A stretch of 64,000 nucleotides of DNA from the NCBI GenBank assembly GCA_965227535.1, contig OZ245761.1, forward strand, positions 3,286,001 through 3,350,000, in the 5' to 3' direction. The notes under the pieces are model-generated. The model was not told the origin of the DNA and made no database searches. It saw nothing but the letters and a program-made list of their open reading frames with translations. Position 1 is the first letter of the stretch, and the number at the start of each line of letters is the position of its first letter. Positions 18,060-26,650 of this stretch are shown one piece after another. The position numbers and the translations under genes are program-made. This stretch comes from SZUA-430 sp965227535 (GTDB taxonomy: Bacteria > Pseudomonadota > Alphaproteobacteria > Micropepsales > Micropepsaceae).

Positions 18060-18368
18060 GAACCAACTCCACGTTTTACGCTACGAACCCGGACCGCGCT
18101 TCCCCCGAACCGTGGGGACCGGATGCGCCGTATGGTGACAGTTAACGGACTGCAACTTTGATGCCGCACCGTACATCGAAAGGTATGGTGAAGCAATATT
18201 AGAGTTGACAGTGTTGCAGAAATCACAGGCACACGCATCGCTTGTGCGCTTGCGATTGAGTCGGCACATGCGCTACCCGTCCCACGGTTAATCGCAACTC
18301 TTCCTAACGATGAACGCTCGCTCTCCGTGTGCCGCGTTCGAACAACCCTCAAATCGGGAAAGACCAAA
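18060..18368. other. divergent intergenic region, lipoprotein gene and mdh
   Basis: A 309-base region without a supported gene. It is more AT-rich than its surroundings and must hold the promoters of both flanking genes. A consensus TTGACA stands at 18205-18210 on the plus strand, but no good -10 box follows at 16-18 bases. GGGAAAG at about 18357 is the mdh ribosome binding site. Confidence 0.5.
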
Positions 18369-19331
18369 ATGGCTCGCAAAAAAATTGCACTGATCGGCGG
18401 CGGTCAGATCGGCGGCACCCTCGCGCATCTCATCGGCCTCAAAGAGTTGGGTGACGTCGTGATGTTCGACATCGCCGAGGGCCTGCCGCAAGGAAAGTCG
18501 CTGGATATCGCGCAATCGGGCCCGGTCGCCGGTTTCGATGCGCAGTTCAAGGGGACGCAATCGTACGCTGATATCGCGGGCAGCGACGTCGTCATCGTCA
18601 CCGCAGGCGTGCCGCGCAAGCCGGGCATGAGCCGCGACGATTTACTGAATATTAACCTGGGCGTAATGCGCGCCGTAGGCGAAGGCATCAAACAACACGC
18701 GCGCGACGCATTCGTCATTTGCGTCACGAACCCGCTCGACGCGATGGTGTGGGCGCTGCGCGAATTCTCCGGTCTTCCCCACAACAAGATCGTCGGCATG
18801 GCTGGCGTTCTCGACAGCGCGCGCTTCCGGCATTTCCTCGCGGACGAATTCAAAGTGTCTGTGGAAGATGTTTCGGCGTTCGTGCTGGGCGGGCACGGGG
18901 ACACGATGGTTCCCCTCACGCGCTTCTCGACGGTGGCCGGGATCCCGCTTCCGGAACTCGTGAAGATGGGCTGGATCAAGCAAGAGCGTCTCGACCAAAT
19001 CGTTCAACGCACGCGCGACGGCGGCGCCGAAATCGTCGGCCTCTTGAAAACCGGCTCCGCCTTCTATGCGCCGGCGACGTCGGCGGTCGCGATGGCCGAA
19101 AGCTATTTGAAGGACAAGAAGCGCATCCTGCCCTGCGCCGCGCATCTGAACGGCGAGTTCGGCCTGAAGGATCTCTACGTCGGCGTGCCGTGCATCATCG
19201 GCGCGAAGGGCGTCGAGAAAATCATCTCGCTGACCCTGACCGCCGACGAACAGGCGATGCTGCAAAAATCCGTCGACTCCGTCCGCGGCCTGATCGACGC
19301 CTGCAAGAAACTCGAACCGAAGCTCGGTTGA
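18369..19331 (+). CDS. mdh: malate dehydrogenase
   Basis: NAD-dependent malate dehydrogenase of the TCA cycle, 320 residues, of the LDH-like type found in alphaproteobacteria. The N-terminal KIALIGGGQIGGTLAHL is the NAD site, VPRKPGMSRDDLL is the substrate loop, and VLGGHGDTMVPL carries the proton-accepting His. The ATG at 18369 begins the family sequence and follows GGGAAAG. In many relatives mdh is followed directly by sucCD; here an acyl-CoA gene block of about 5 kb lies between them. Confidence 0.96.
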   Translation: MARKKIALIGGGQIGGTLAHLIGLKELGDVVMFDIAEGLPQGKSLDIAQSGPVAGFDAQFKGTQSYADIAGSDVVIVTAGVPRKPGMSRDDLLNINLGVMRAVGEGIKQHARDAFVICVTNPLDAMVWALREFSGLPHNKIVGMAGVLDSARFRHFLADEFKVSVEDVSAFVLGGHGDTMVPLTRFSTVAGIPLPELVKMGWIKQERLDQIVQRTRDGGAEIVGLLKTGSAFYAPATSAVAMAESYLKDKKRILPCAAHLNGEFGLKDLYVGVPCIIGAKGVEKIISLTLTADEQAMLQKSVDSVRGLIDACKKLEPKLG

Positions 19332-19340
19332 TCAAATAAG

Positions 19341-19376
19341 GAGCGTGGGAATGCCATGCTGAACATTCCCACGCTC
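19341..19376 (+). promoter_or_regulatory. 13-bp perfect hairpin enclosing a start codon
   Basis: GAGCGTGGGAATG (19341-19353) and CATTCCCACGCTC (19364-19376) are perfect inverted copies with a 10-base loop that contains the ATG (19356) of the acetyltransferase gene. The purine-rich ribosome-binding stretch GGAGCGTGGGA is in the left arm. No T run follows, so a plain terminator is unlikely. In the transcript the hairpin would hide the ribosome binding site. Confidence 0.55.
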
Positions 19377-19907
19377 TCCGCCGATCGCTTCACGCTGCGC
19401 GCCTTCCGTGAAAGCGACGTCCCCGCGCTCACGAAACTGCACAGCGATCCCGACGTCGTGCGCTACATCAGGCCGGGCGGCGTGCCGGAGACGAACCCGC
19501 GTCTCGCGTGGGAATACATGGCGATCAACATGGGCCATTGGGCGCTTAAGGGTTACGGCAAGTGGGCGCTGGCCGACATCAAGACGGACGAATTGATAGG
19601 CCGCGTCGGCTACTACAACGCGCCCTACGATTGGCCTGGCCTCGAACTGGGGTGGACCATCTCCAAGAGCGTCTGGGGCAAGGGCTACGCGGTGGAGTCC
19701 GCGCGCCTCGCCCTCGACTGGGGCTTCGATAACCTCGATACAAACGAGATCATCAGCGCCATCCACCCCGACAACACGCGCTCCGTCCGGGTGGCCGAGC
19801 GCTTGGGCGAAAGGTTCGCGCGCGACGGCACGGTCCACGGCGCGCCCTGCCGGATCTTTGCCATCACACGTGACGAATGGCACGCCGCGGCCAAGGCCCG
19901 CTCTTGA
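19356..19907 (+). CDS. GNAT acetyltransferase, RimJ/RimL type
   Basis: A 183-residue N-acetyltransferase. LSADRFTLRAFRESDVPAL is the typical start of the RimJ/RimL subgroup, GVPETNPRLAWEYMAIN follows, and the acetyl-CoA loop appears as SKSVWGKGYAVESARLAL with IHPDNTRSVRVAERLG behind it. The substrate cannot be told from sequence; ribosomal-protein or small-molecule amines are possible. It lies 24 bases behind mdh and its start codon sits in a hairpin loop. Confidence 0.85.
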   Translation: MLNIPTLSADRFTLRAFRESDVPALTKLHSDPDVVRYIRPGGVPETNPRLAWEYMAINMGHWALKGYGKWALADIKTDELIGRVGYYNAPYDWPGLELGWTISKSVWGKGYAVESARLALDWGFDNLDTNEIISAIHPDNTRSVRVAERLGERFARDGTVHGAPCRIFAITRDEWHAAAKARS

Positions 19908-19959
19908 TTTGGGTTGCGCGCCGGGGTCCGATAGGCGAAACGAATAAAACGGAAACGCC

Positions 19960-21159
19960 ATGGACCTCGCCCTCTCCCCCGCCGACGAAGCCTTCCGTTC
20001 GGAAGTGCGCCGCTTTCTCGATGAGAAGCTGACGCCCGATCTGCGCGAAGCGGGCAAGAAGACGGGCGGCGTCCTCACCGATCCGCCGGCGACGGCAAAG
20101 TGGCACAAGGCGCTCTACGAAAAAGGCTGGCTCGCCCCCGCTTGGCCGAAAGAATACGGCGGCCCGGGCTGGACCGAGATGCAGCGCTACATCTTCTCAT
20201 CCGAATGTTCGTCGGCCAACGCACCGATCCTCGCGAACTTCGGCACCCGCATGTGCGGTCCCGTCCTGATGAAGTTCGGCTCGCCGGAGCAAAAGGCGTT
20301 CTATCTCCCGCGCATCCTCAAAGGCGACGACTACTGGTGCCAAGGCTATTCCGAACCGGGCTCCGGCTCCGACCTCGCGTCGCTGCAGATGAAGGCGGTG
20401 CGCGACGGGGACCACTACGTCCTGAACGGCACGAAGATCTGGACCACGCACGCGCATTTCGCGAACCGCATGTTCTGCCTCGTGCGCACGTCGAACGCGG
20501 GCAAGCCGCAGGAAGGCATCACGTTCCTGTTGCTTGAAACCTCGACCCCGGGCTTTAGCGTGCGTCCCATCATCACGATGGCCGGCGACCACGAAGTGAA
20601 CCAGTGCTTCTTCGACAACGTCCGCGTCCCCGTCGCCAATCGCGTCGGCGAAGAAGGCCAAGGCTGGACGATCGCGAAATATCTGCTGGAGTTCGAACGC
20701 GGCAACGCCTACGCCGCCGCGCTCCAATCGAAATTCAACGCCGTGAAGAAGGCCGCGCAAATCGAACGCTGCGATGGCGACGCGCTCTTCGCCGACGAAA
20801 CCTTCCGCCGCAAACTGACGGAAGCCGAAATCGAGCTCGAGGGTTTGAAGGTCACCGAACACCGCGTGATGTCGCAACTCGCCCAGGGCCAAAACCCCGG
20901 CCCCGCCTCGTCTCTATTGAAGGCGCGCGGCACCGAGATGGGCCAACGCATCACCGAACTCAGCATCGAGGCGCTGGCGTTCTATATCGCCCCGTTCGAA
21001 CCCGAAGCCCGCAAGCAAGGCGCGAACGTCAAACCTGTCACGCCCGACCACGGCCTCGTCTTCATGCCGCAATATCTGAACTCGCGCGCCGCCACGATCT
21101 ACGGCGGCTCGTCCGAGGTCCAACGTAACATCATGTCGAAGCTGATCTTGGGGATCTGA
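19960..21159 (+). CDS. acyl-CoA dehydrogenase
   Basis: A 399-residue FAD enzyme that desaturates acyl-CoA thioesters. It carries the family segments WCQGYSEPGSGSDLASL, YVLNGTKIWTTHA and, at the C terminus, TIYGGSSEVQRNIMSKL. The chain-length specificity is unknown. The next gene starts 6 bases later, and two enoyl-CoA hydratase genes follow, so this is a fatty or branched acyl-CoA oxidation block. Confidence 0.93.
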   Translation: MDLALSPADEAFRSEVRRFLDEKLTPDLREAGKKTGGVLTDPPATAKWHKALYEKGWLAPAWPKEYGGPGWTEMQRYIFSSECSSANAPILANFGTRMCGPVLMKFGSPEQKAFYLPRILKGDDYWCQGYSEPGSGSDLASLQMKAVRDGDHYVLNGTKIWTTHAHFANRMFCLVRTSNAGKPQEGITFLLLETSTPGFSVRPIITMAGDHEVNQCFFDNVRVPVANRVGEEGQGWTIAKYLLEFERGNAYAAALQSKFNAVKKAAQIERCDGDALFADETFRRKLTEAEIELEGLKVTEHRVMSQLAQGQNPGPASSLLKARGTEMGQRITELSIEALAFYIAPFEPEARKQGANVKPVTPDHGLVFMPQYLNSRAATIYGGSSEVQRNIMSKLILGI

Positions 21160-21165
21160 TTAGGC

Positions 21166-21624
21166 ATGGCGACGCGCAACCAATGGCATGAGATCGAACT
21201 GCCGGCGAAACCCGAGGCCGTGTTCAATCTCCTGCTGTCGCCCAAGGCGATCCGCGGCCGCTGGGATCAGGTCGGCGCCATCATCACCGAACTCGACGGC
21301 CTTTGGATCTTCGCCTGGGGCGAACGCGAGAGCGATCCCGATTACGTCACCGGAGCGCGCATAAAATCCTTCAGCGCCCCCCAACGCGTGATCTTGGCGT
21401 ATGAATACGCCCGCTCCCGCGCCGGCATGCTCCCCTTCGCCTCCAGCATGACCGCCGAATTCACAATCCAAAAAATCGCCGCCGGTTCGGTTCTGCGCGT
21501 CACGCAATCCGGCTTCCCGCCTCAAGGCCAATCCGACGGCTTCTACGAAGCCTGCGGCCAAGGCTGGCGCGCCGCCCTCCAAGGCATCGGCACCATCCTC
21601 ACCCCCCCGCCGACGAAGCGTTAG
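21166..21624 (+). CDS. SRPBCC (AHSA1-like) domain protein
   Basis: A 152-residue START-like helix-grip protein. It begins WHEIELPAKPEAVFNLLLSP as in Aha1-type SRPBCC domains, which bind hydrophobic ligands, and ends with a long C-terminal helix (GWRAALQGIGTIL). It follows the acyl-CoA dehydrogenase gene by 6 bases. Its TAG stop overlaps the TAA stop of the convergent hydratase gene. Ligand unknown. Confidence 0.7.
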   Translation: MATRNQWHEIELPAKPEAVFNLLLSPKAIRGRWDQVGAIITELDGLWIFAWGERESDPDYVTGARIKSFSAPQRVILAYEYARSRAGMLPFASSMTAEFTIQKIAAGSVLRVTQSGFPPQGQSDGFYEACGQGWRAALQGIGTILTPPPTKR

Positions 21625-22430
21625 CGCCCCTCGAATCTCGGTTCGCGTTTCTCGAAGAACGCCTTCATGCCCTCGCGCACGTCTTGTGTCGGGTTCGCGA
21701 CCATCACCGACAACGCTGCATCGCTCAGCGAATGGTCGAGCGACGTCGTCAGCCCGCGCACCATCATCGCTTTCGCCAACCGCACCGCGAGCGGTGCGCG
21801 TGCAGCTAACGCCCGCGCAAACGTCATCGTGCGTGTTTCAAGATCAGCGGCCGGCACGATTTCCGTCACAAGCCCCAGCTGGAACGCCGTCTTCGCGTCG
21901 TAAACTTCGGCGAGCATCGTCATCTTCAACGCGCGGTCCAAACCCATCGCGCGCGGAAACAGCCAAGCCCCGCCTTCGTCCGGCAGCAACCCGAACTTCC
22001 CCGACGTATCGCCGAGCTTCGCGCTATCCGCCGCAATCCGGAAATCGCACGCCAGCGCCAGCGTCAACCCGCCAGCGACCGCAGGCCCGTTGATCATCGC
22101 CACGACCGGCTTATCGATCCGGTGCAAAATCTGAATGACTCGATGCATCCCGTCGCGCATCTCGCGCGCATGAGAGAGCTGGGATTTCATCAAATCGCCA
22201 TGCGCGTCATCCGCGCCTGACACGTCGCCGCCCGCGCAAAACCCGCGCCCCTCGCCGGTGATGATCAGCACGCGCAAACTATCGTCGCGCCAATAGGCCT
22301 CAACCGCACGCACAACCTCCTCGCACAGCCGCGTCGTGTACGCGTTCAGCTGCTTGGGCCGCGCCAGCGTAATGCGCGCAATCGCCGGTTCCGGCCGGTC
22401 GAATCTGATGTCGTGGAACGCCTCGCCCAT
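21621..22430 (-). CDS. enoyl-CoA hydratase/isomerase family protein
   Basis: A 269-residue crotonase-fold enzyme. The oxyanion-hole segments are GRGFCAGGDVSG and MINGPAVAGGLTLALACDFRIA, and the C terminus FEKREPRFEGR is typical. The ATG at 22430 follows GGAGAGG on the minus strand. Specific substrate unknown. Divergent from a second crotonase-family gene, with 60 bases between the start codons. Confidence 0.9.
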   Translation of the reverse strand: MGEAFHDIRFDRPEPAIARITLARPKQLNAYTTRLCEEVVRAVEAYWRDDSLRVLIITGEGRGFCAGGDVSGADDAHGDLMKSQLSHAREMRDGMHRVIQILHRIDKPVVAMINGPAVAGGLTLALACDFRIAADSAKLGDTSGKFGLLPDEGGAWLFPRAMGLDRALKMTMLAEVYDAKTAFQLGLVTEIVPAADLETRTMTFARALAARAPLAVRLAKAMMVRGLTTSLDHSLSDAALSVMVANPTQDVREGMKAFFEKREPRFEGR

Positions 22431-22490
22431 TGCGCCTCTCCTTCGTTGTGCGCTTAGCTTGGCCCACAAAATCATTGGAGGAAACAGCCC

Positions 22491-23336
22491 ATGTCGACCT
22501 ACGAAGACATCCTCTACGACGTGAAGGACCACATCGCGGTCATCACGCTGAACCGCCCCGACAAGCTCAACGCCTGGACCGCGCCGATGCAGGCCAGCAT
22601 CAAGCGCGCCGTCATCGATGCCGCGAACGACGACAATGTCCGCGTCATCGTCGTAACGGGGGCGGGCAGGGGCTTTTGCGCCGGCGCCGACATGGGCGGC
22701 CTGCAAACAATTCGCGCCGACAAATGGAACGAGCGCGAGCTCGCCCGCACCGACAACGAAGTCGAGCCGCCGAAATCAAACTTAGGGCCGGACGTCGGCG
22801 ACCTCTACGGCGGCCGCTTCGGCTACCTCATGTCGATCAGGAAACCGATCATCGCCGCGATCAACGGCCCCTGCGCCGGCATCGGCCTCGTCTTCACGCT
22901 CTACTGCGACCTGCGCTTCGCGGCGTCGGAGGCAAAGTTCACAACTTCCTTCGCGCAGCGCGGCTTGATCGCGGAACACGGCATCTCATGGCTCCTGCCG
23001 CGCATCACCGGAACCGCACACGCGCTCGACCTCTTATTCTCCGCGCGAAAATTCTCGGCGGAGGAGGCCAGCCGCATCAATCTCGTCAACCGCGTCTTCC
23101 CGCAAGACAAGTTCCTGCCCGCCGTCCTGGACTACGCCAAGCAACTCGCCGACACCGTAAGCCCCCGCGCGATGGCCGTGATGAAGGCGCAAGTCTGGAA
23201 GGCGCTCTACCAAGACCTCAACGACGCGATCGCGATCGGCGACGCCGAGATGCAAAAGAGTTTCGCCACCGAAGATTTCAAAGAAGGCGTCGCCCACTTT
23301 GTCGAGAAACGCGCGCCGCGATTCACCGGCCGCTAA
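22491..23336 (+). CDS. enoyl-CoA hydratase-related protein
   Basis: A 281-residue crotonase-fold protein with a strong ribosome binding site (TTGGAGGAAACAGCCC before the ATG). It shows ITLNRPDKLNAWT, GRGFCAGADMGG and AINGPCAGIGLVFTLYCDLRFA. Compared with the divergent neighbour it has an extra segment after the first oxyanion loop and AEHGISWLLPRI at the hydratase Glu position, matching a subgroup annotated as enoyl-CoA hydratase-related. It probably acts with the acyl-CoA dehydrogenase nearby. Confidence 0.9.
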   Translation: MSTYEDILYDVKDHIAVITLNRPDKLNAWTAPMQASIKRAVIDAANDDNVRVIVVTGAGRGFCAGADMGGLQTIRADKWNERELARTDNEVEPPKSNLGPDVGDLYGGRFGYLMSIRKPIIAAINGPCAGIGLVFTLYCDLRFAASEAKFTTSFAQRGLIAEHGISWLLPRITGTAHALDLLFSARKFSAEEASRINLVNRVFPQDKFLPAVLDYAKQLADTVSPRAMAVMKAQVWKALYQDLNDAIAIGDAEMQKSFATEDFKEGVAHFVEKRAPRFTGR

Positions 23337-23586
23337 CGCGCACACTCAAGTGCGGCCCATGATCCGCGGATGAGGATCGCGAGCCACGGCAACGAGAAGC
23401 GGGCGTCTGACTTCGCCCGCCCCATTCTCGTCGTGATTTGGCCACATTGAAACGGCGGCATAGGCGGCGAGCGAACCAAGGGGAGCGCTAGCGAAATGAC
23501 AACCGCGCGCCCGTCATTCATCTGGTGTACAGTTCGTACCGTCTCGAATAGGGCCGTTCAACGGCTTGAAGCTATGGGAGGATACA

Positions 23587-24123
23587 ATGGCTGAGCGCAG
23601 TTCGTCGTCGCGCTGGGGGCACTTCTTGATGATGCTGCCGTTCTTTCTGATCGGCATCGCTATCCCGGTCTATTTCTACGGCTTCTCCGGCGACGGCCCG
23701 CCGTCGGTTTCGCCGACCAGCTCCATCGAAACGCAGGACCGCAGGTTCGGGCCTTCCTCGCGCGACAGCGGCATCGTCAACGCCACCCGCGACGCGTTCG
23801 ACCGCCCGGCCAGAGAATACGGCGACCGCGGCGGCTCACCGTTGCTGGTGAAACTCGGCATCCTCGGCGCAATCTTTGTCGGCGGCTTCTTCTTGATCCG
23901 CATCCTTCTCGGCGCTTTTGCAGGTATGGCCGGCGCCGTCGGAAGCTTCTTCGTCCACAAAGCGGCGGGCCCCATGTTCATGGGCTTCCTCGCCGTAGGC
24001 TCGACCTGGGGCATACATCAAACTGTCGCCGATCAGTTCGGAATGACCTGGGCCGCAGCGACAATCGCCATCACGGCCGCCGTCGCCACGCTGTTTGCGC
24101 TGGCCGGGGTCCGCATCCGCTAG
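23587..24123 (+). CDS. small inner-membrane protein, unknown function
   Basis: A 178-residue protein with one N-terminal transmembrane segment (about residues 14-34), a polar periplasmic stretch of about 50 residues and two or three further membrane segments (about 88-108, 112-135 and 150-170). The ATG at 23587 follows GGGAGG. I recognise no family. It stands alone between the hydratase and sucC genes. Confidence 0.65.
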   Translation: MAERSSSSRWGHFLMMLPFFLIGIAIPVYFYGFSGDGPPSVSPTSSIETQDRRFGPSSRDSGIVNATRDAFDRPAREYGDRGGSPLLVKLGILGAIFVGGFFLIRILLGAFAGMAGAVGSFFVHKAAGPMFMGFLAVGSTWGIHQTVADQFGMTWAAATIAITAAVATLFALAGVRIR

Positions 24124-24305
24124 AGCCCACCTGAGACCTAAGGGAACGCGCCTTTTTACGCAGGCGCTTCCCGTTGCGGGCGAGAAGGCTCGCCGCTATA
24201 CCAGCGAGCCCAAATCAGGCGGCCGTTTGCTCAGCCGCTTTTGAAACGGAACGTCCGCTTTTTCTAGGGGCAAGCGGGCGGTCGCGCCAGAACGCTAGGT
24301 CCGAG

Positions 24306-25469
24306 ATGAACATCCACGAATACCAAGCCAAAGCCGTCCTCAAAGAGTTCGGCGTCCCCGTTCCGCGCGGGCTTCCAGCCTTCACGGTCGACGAAGCGGT
24401 TAAGGCCGCGAACGATCTCGGCGGCCCGGTTTGGGTGGTGAAGTCTCAGATCCACGCCGGCGGCCGCGGCAAGGGCGGCGGCGTCAAGGTCGTGAAGTCG
24501 ATCGACGGCGTGAAATCCGAAGCGGCCCGTATGCTGGGCATGACGCTCGTCACGCATCAAACGGGCCCGCAAGGCCGCGCCGTGAAGCGCCTCTACATCG
24601 AAGAAGGCGCGGGCATCGCGCGCGAACTCTACTTCTCCATGCTGGTCGATCGCGAAACCTCGCGCATCGCCTTCATCGCCTCGACCGAAGGCGGCATGGA
24701 CATCGAAGAAGTCGCGCACAAGACGCCGGAAAAAATCCTGACCATCTTCGTCGACCCCGCAACCGGCATCCAACCCTTCCACGGCCGCCGCATCGCGAAG
24801 TCGCTCAACGTCACCGGTGACAGCGCGAAACAGTTGGGCGTGCTCATCGACAAACTCTACAAAGCCTTCGTCGCCAAGGACATGAGCCTGCTGGAGATCA
24901 ATCCCCTCGTCATCACGACCAAGGGCGACGTTATCTGCCTCGACGCAAAAATGAACTTCGACGACAACGCGCTCTACCGCCACAAAGACATCGAAGCCCT
25001 GCACGATCCGAACGAAGAAGATCCGGCCGAACTCGAGGCCAAGAAATACGACCTGAACTTCATCAAGCTCGACGGCTCGATCGGCTGCCTCGTCAACGGT
25101 GCCGGGTTGGCCATGGCGACGATGGACATCATCAAGCTCTACGGCTCAAGCCCAGCCAACTTCCTCGACGTCGGCGGCGGCGCCACGAAGGAAAAGGTGA
25201 CGGCCGCCTTCAAGATCCTGCTCAAGGATCCGCAGGTCGAAGGCATCTTGGTCAACATCTTCGGCGGCATCATGCGTTGCGACATCATCGCCGAAGGCAT
25301 CATCGCCGCGGCGAAAGAAACGAAGATGACGATCCCGCTGGTCGCGCGTCTCTCGGGCACCAATGCCGATCTCGGCAAGAAGATGCTGGCGGAATCTGGC
25401 CTCGCCCTCATCCCGGCCGACGACCTCGCCGACGCCGCCGAAAAAATCGTCAAAGCCATCAAGAAGTGA
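24306..25469 (+). CDS. sucC: succinyl-CoA synthetase beta subunit
   Basis: ATP-grasp subunit of succinyl-CoA synthetase (TCA cycle), 387 residues. It begins MNIHEYQAKAVLKEFGVPVP, has the nucleotide-binding segment KSQIHAGGRGKGGGVKV and the CoA/phosphohistidine domain FLDVGGGATKEKVTAAFKIL with VNIFGGIMRCD. The start at 24306 is the family start. Unusually, two small exported-protein genes separate it from sucD. Confidence 0.97.
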   Translation: MNIHEYQAKAVLKEFGVPVPRGLPAFTVDEAVKAANDLGGPVWVVKSQIHAGGRGKGGGVKVVKSIDGVKSEAARMLGMTLVTHQTGPQGRAVKRLYIEEGAGIARELYFSMLVDRETSRIAFIASTEGGMDIEEVAHKTPEKILTIFVDPATGIQPFHGRRIAKSLNVTGDSAKQLGVLIDKLYKAFVAKDMSLLEINPLVITTKGDVICLDAKMNFDDNALYRHKDIEALHDPNEEDPAELEAKKYDLNFIKLDGSIGCLVNGAGLAMATMDIIKLYGSSPANFLDVGGGATKEKVTAAFKILLKDPQVEGILVNIFGGIMRCDIIAEGIIAAAKETKMTIPLVARLSGTNADLGKKMLAESGLALIPADDLADAAEKIVKAIKK

Positions 25470-25497
25470 TCCCCTCGTAGAGCTGTGGAGTAACGTG

Positions 25498-26019
25498 ATG
25501 CGCGTAGTTCAAAGCAGTGCCGTGCTGGCCTTCGCCTTCGCCGCATCGGCCGCTGCTGTCAACGCAGCGCCGTTCGACGTCTACCGCAGCGCCTGCCTCG
25601 AGACACAGGGCGACCTCGGCAAGATCCGCTCGCTTGCGACGTCTCAGAAATGGGACAAGCTCAGCGAGGCCGAACGCGACCAACTCGCGCCCGGCTCCAC
25701 CAATCTCGAAGGCTGGGCCGTACCCAAAGACGGCGCGCGCTATCTCGTCTCGATCTCCGGCGGCACGGCATCCGGCATGGCGGGCGACCGCTCAGGCTCG
25801 AAGATGACGTCGTGCAGTGTTCTCGCCGGCAAGAGCGACGAAAAGGCCGTCGCCAAAGCGTACGGCGATTTCCTGAAGCGCCAACCGTCAACGAAAGAAA
25901 CGGTCGATGGCACGACCACCTACACCTGGTCGATCCAAGACGCCTCGAACCTGACGCTGCACTACCTCGTCGGCGGCCCGTCGATGCTGTCGCTCTCCGT
26001 CAGCGCCATCCGAAAGTAG
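25498..26019 (+). CDS. exported protein of unknown function (sucC-sucD gap, first)
   Basis: A 173-residue exported protein. The signal peptide runs to about residue 24 (VNAAPFDV), and two cysteines follow (SACLETQG and MTSCSVLAG), probably a disulfide. The ATG at 25498 follows GGAG at 25487-25490. Its length and domain layout resemble small alphaproteobacterial periplasmic proteins with NTF2- or Inh-like folds, but no family is secure. It lies 28 bases behind sucC and 5 before the next gene, inside the suc operon. Confidence 0.65.
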   Translation: MRVVQSSAVLAFAFAASAAAVNAAPFDVYRSACLETQGDLGKIRSLATSQKWDKLSEAERDQLAPGSTNLEGWAVPKDGARYLVSISGGTASGMAGDRSGSKMTSCSVLAGKSDEKAVAKAYGDFLKRQPSTKETVDGTTTYTWSIQDASNLTLHYLVGGPSMLSLSVSAIRK

Positions 26020-26024
26020 CGACC

Positions 26025-26642
26025 ATGGCCGTCACCAAGAGCATCCTTTGGCGACACGTGACGGCAGCCGCTCTGGCCGTTGGCGTGCTGGTCGGCCCTG
26101 CGCTGACACCCGTCAGCGCCGACGTTTACGCCAAAGACAAAAATTCGACCGACCCGAACCGCGCGACGATCGAGGCGTTCGCGAAGGAAGTCGCTTCCAT
26201 CCCCGCGCTCTTCGGCTGCAACGAGTTCGCTTGGGGCAAGATGACGGATCCGACCAGCCTGACGCTGGAGTTCGTGCCGCCGGGCGCCGACGTCAACAAA
26301 TGGACGCGCCTCGTCACGATCACCACCATCGGCCTTTCCAAGAATCCCGCCGAACAAATCACCGACATGATGCGCGTCGATAACATCGTCCGCGACCACT
26401 TCGGCACCAACGCCCGCGCTATCATCGACAGCACCGGCGGCACGGCGAAGGACGGCACGGCGACACGCCTCATCGAATACGAAATCGGTGACGGCGCGGC
26501 GACCGAACACAACGCCGCCGGACTCATGCGCGTGCGCCCCGATCTCGCAGCCATCGTACAGATTCAGTCACGGGGCGCGCCGTTGCCGCGCGAAGACGTG
26601 GCCAAACTGAAGAACCTCATATCTCAAGGCACGAAGAACTAG
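26025..26642 (+). CDS. exported protein of unknown function (sucC-sucD gap, second)
   Basis: A 205-residue protein with a signal peptide (MAVTKSILWRHVTAAALAV to VSADVY). The mature part has a single Cys (ALFGCNEF) and the mixed alpha/beta pattern W..L.TIT.....PA.QI..MMRV. No recognised domain. It starts 5 bases after the previous gene and ends 8 bases before sucD, so it is translated within the suc operon. Both inserted proteins are predicted to be periplasmic, unlike the cytoplasmic enzyme around them. Confidence 0.65.
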   Translation: MAVTKSILWRHVTAAALAVGVLVGPALTPVSADVYAKDKNSTDPNRATIEAFAKEVASIPALFGCNEFAWGKMTDPTSLTLEFVPPGADVNKWTRLVTITTIGLSKNPAEQITDMMRVDNIVRDHFGTNARAIIDSTGGTAKDGTATRLIEYEIGDGAATEHNAAGLMRVRPDLAAIVQIQSRGAPLPREDVAKLKNLISQGTKN

Positions 26643-26650
26643 GAAACAAG

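Noticed and set aside
18205..18233. Consensus TTGACA as mdh promoter
   Set aside because: The bases 16-18 positions downstream do not resemble a -10 box, so a promoter call is not supported.
19341..19376. Hairpin as mdh terminator
   Set aside because: No T tract follows and the right arm is inside a gene, so regulation is preferred.
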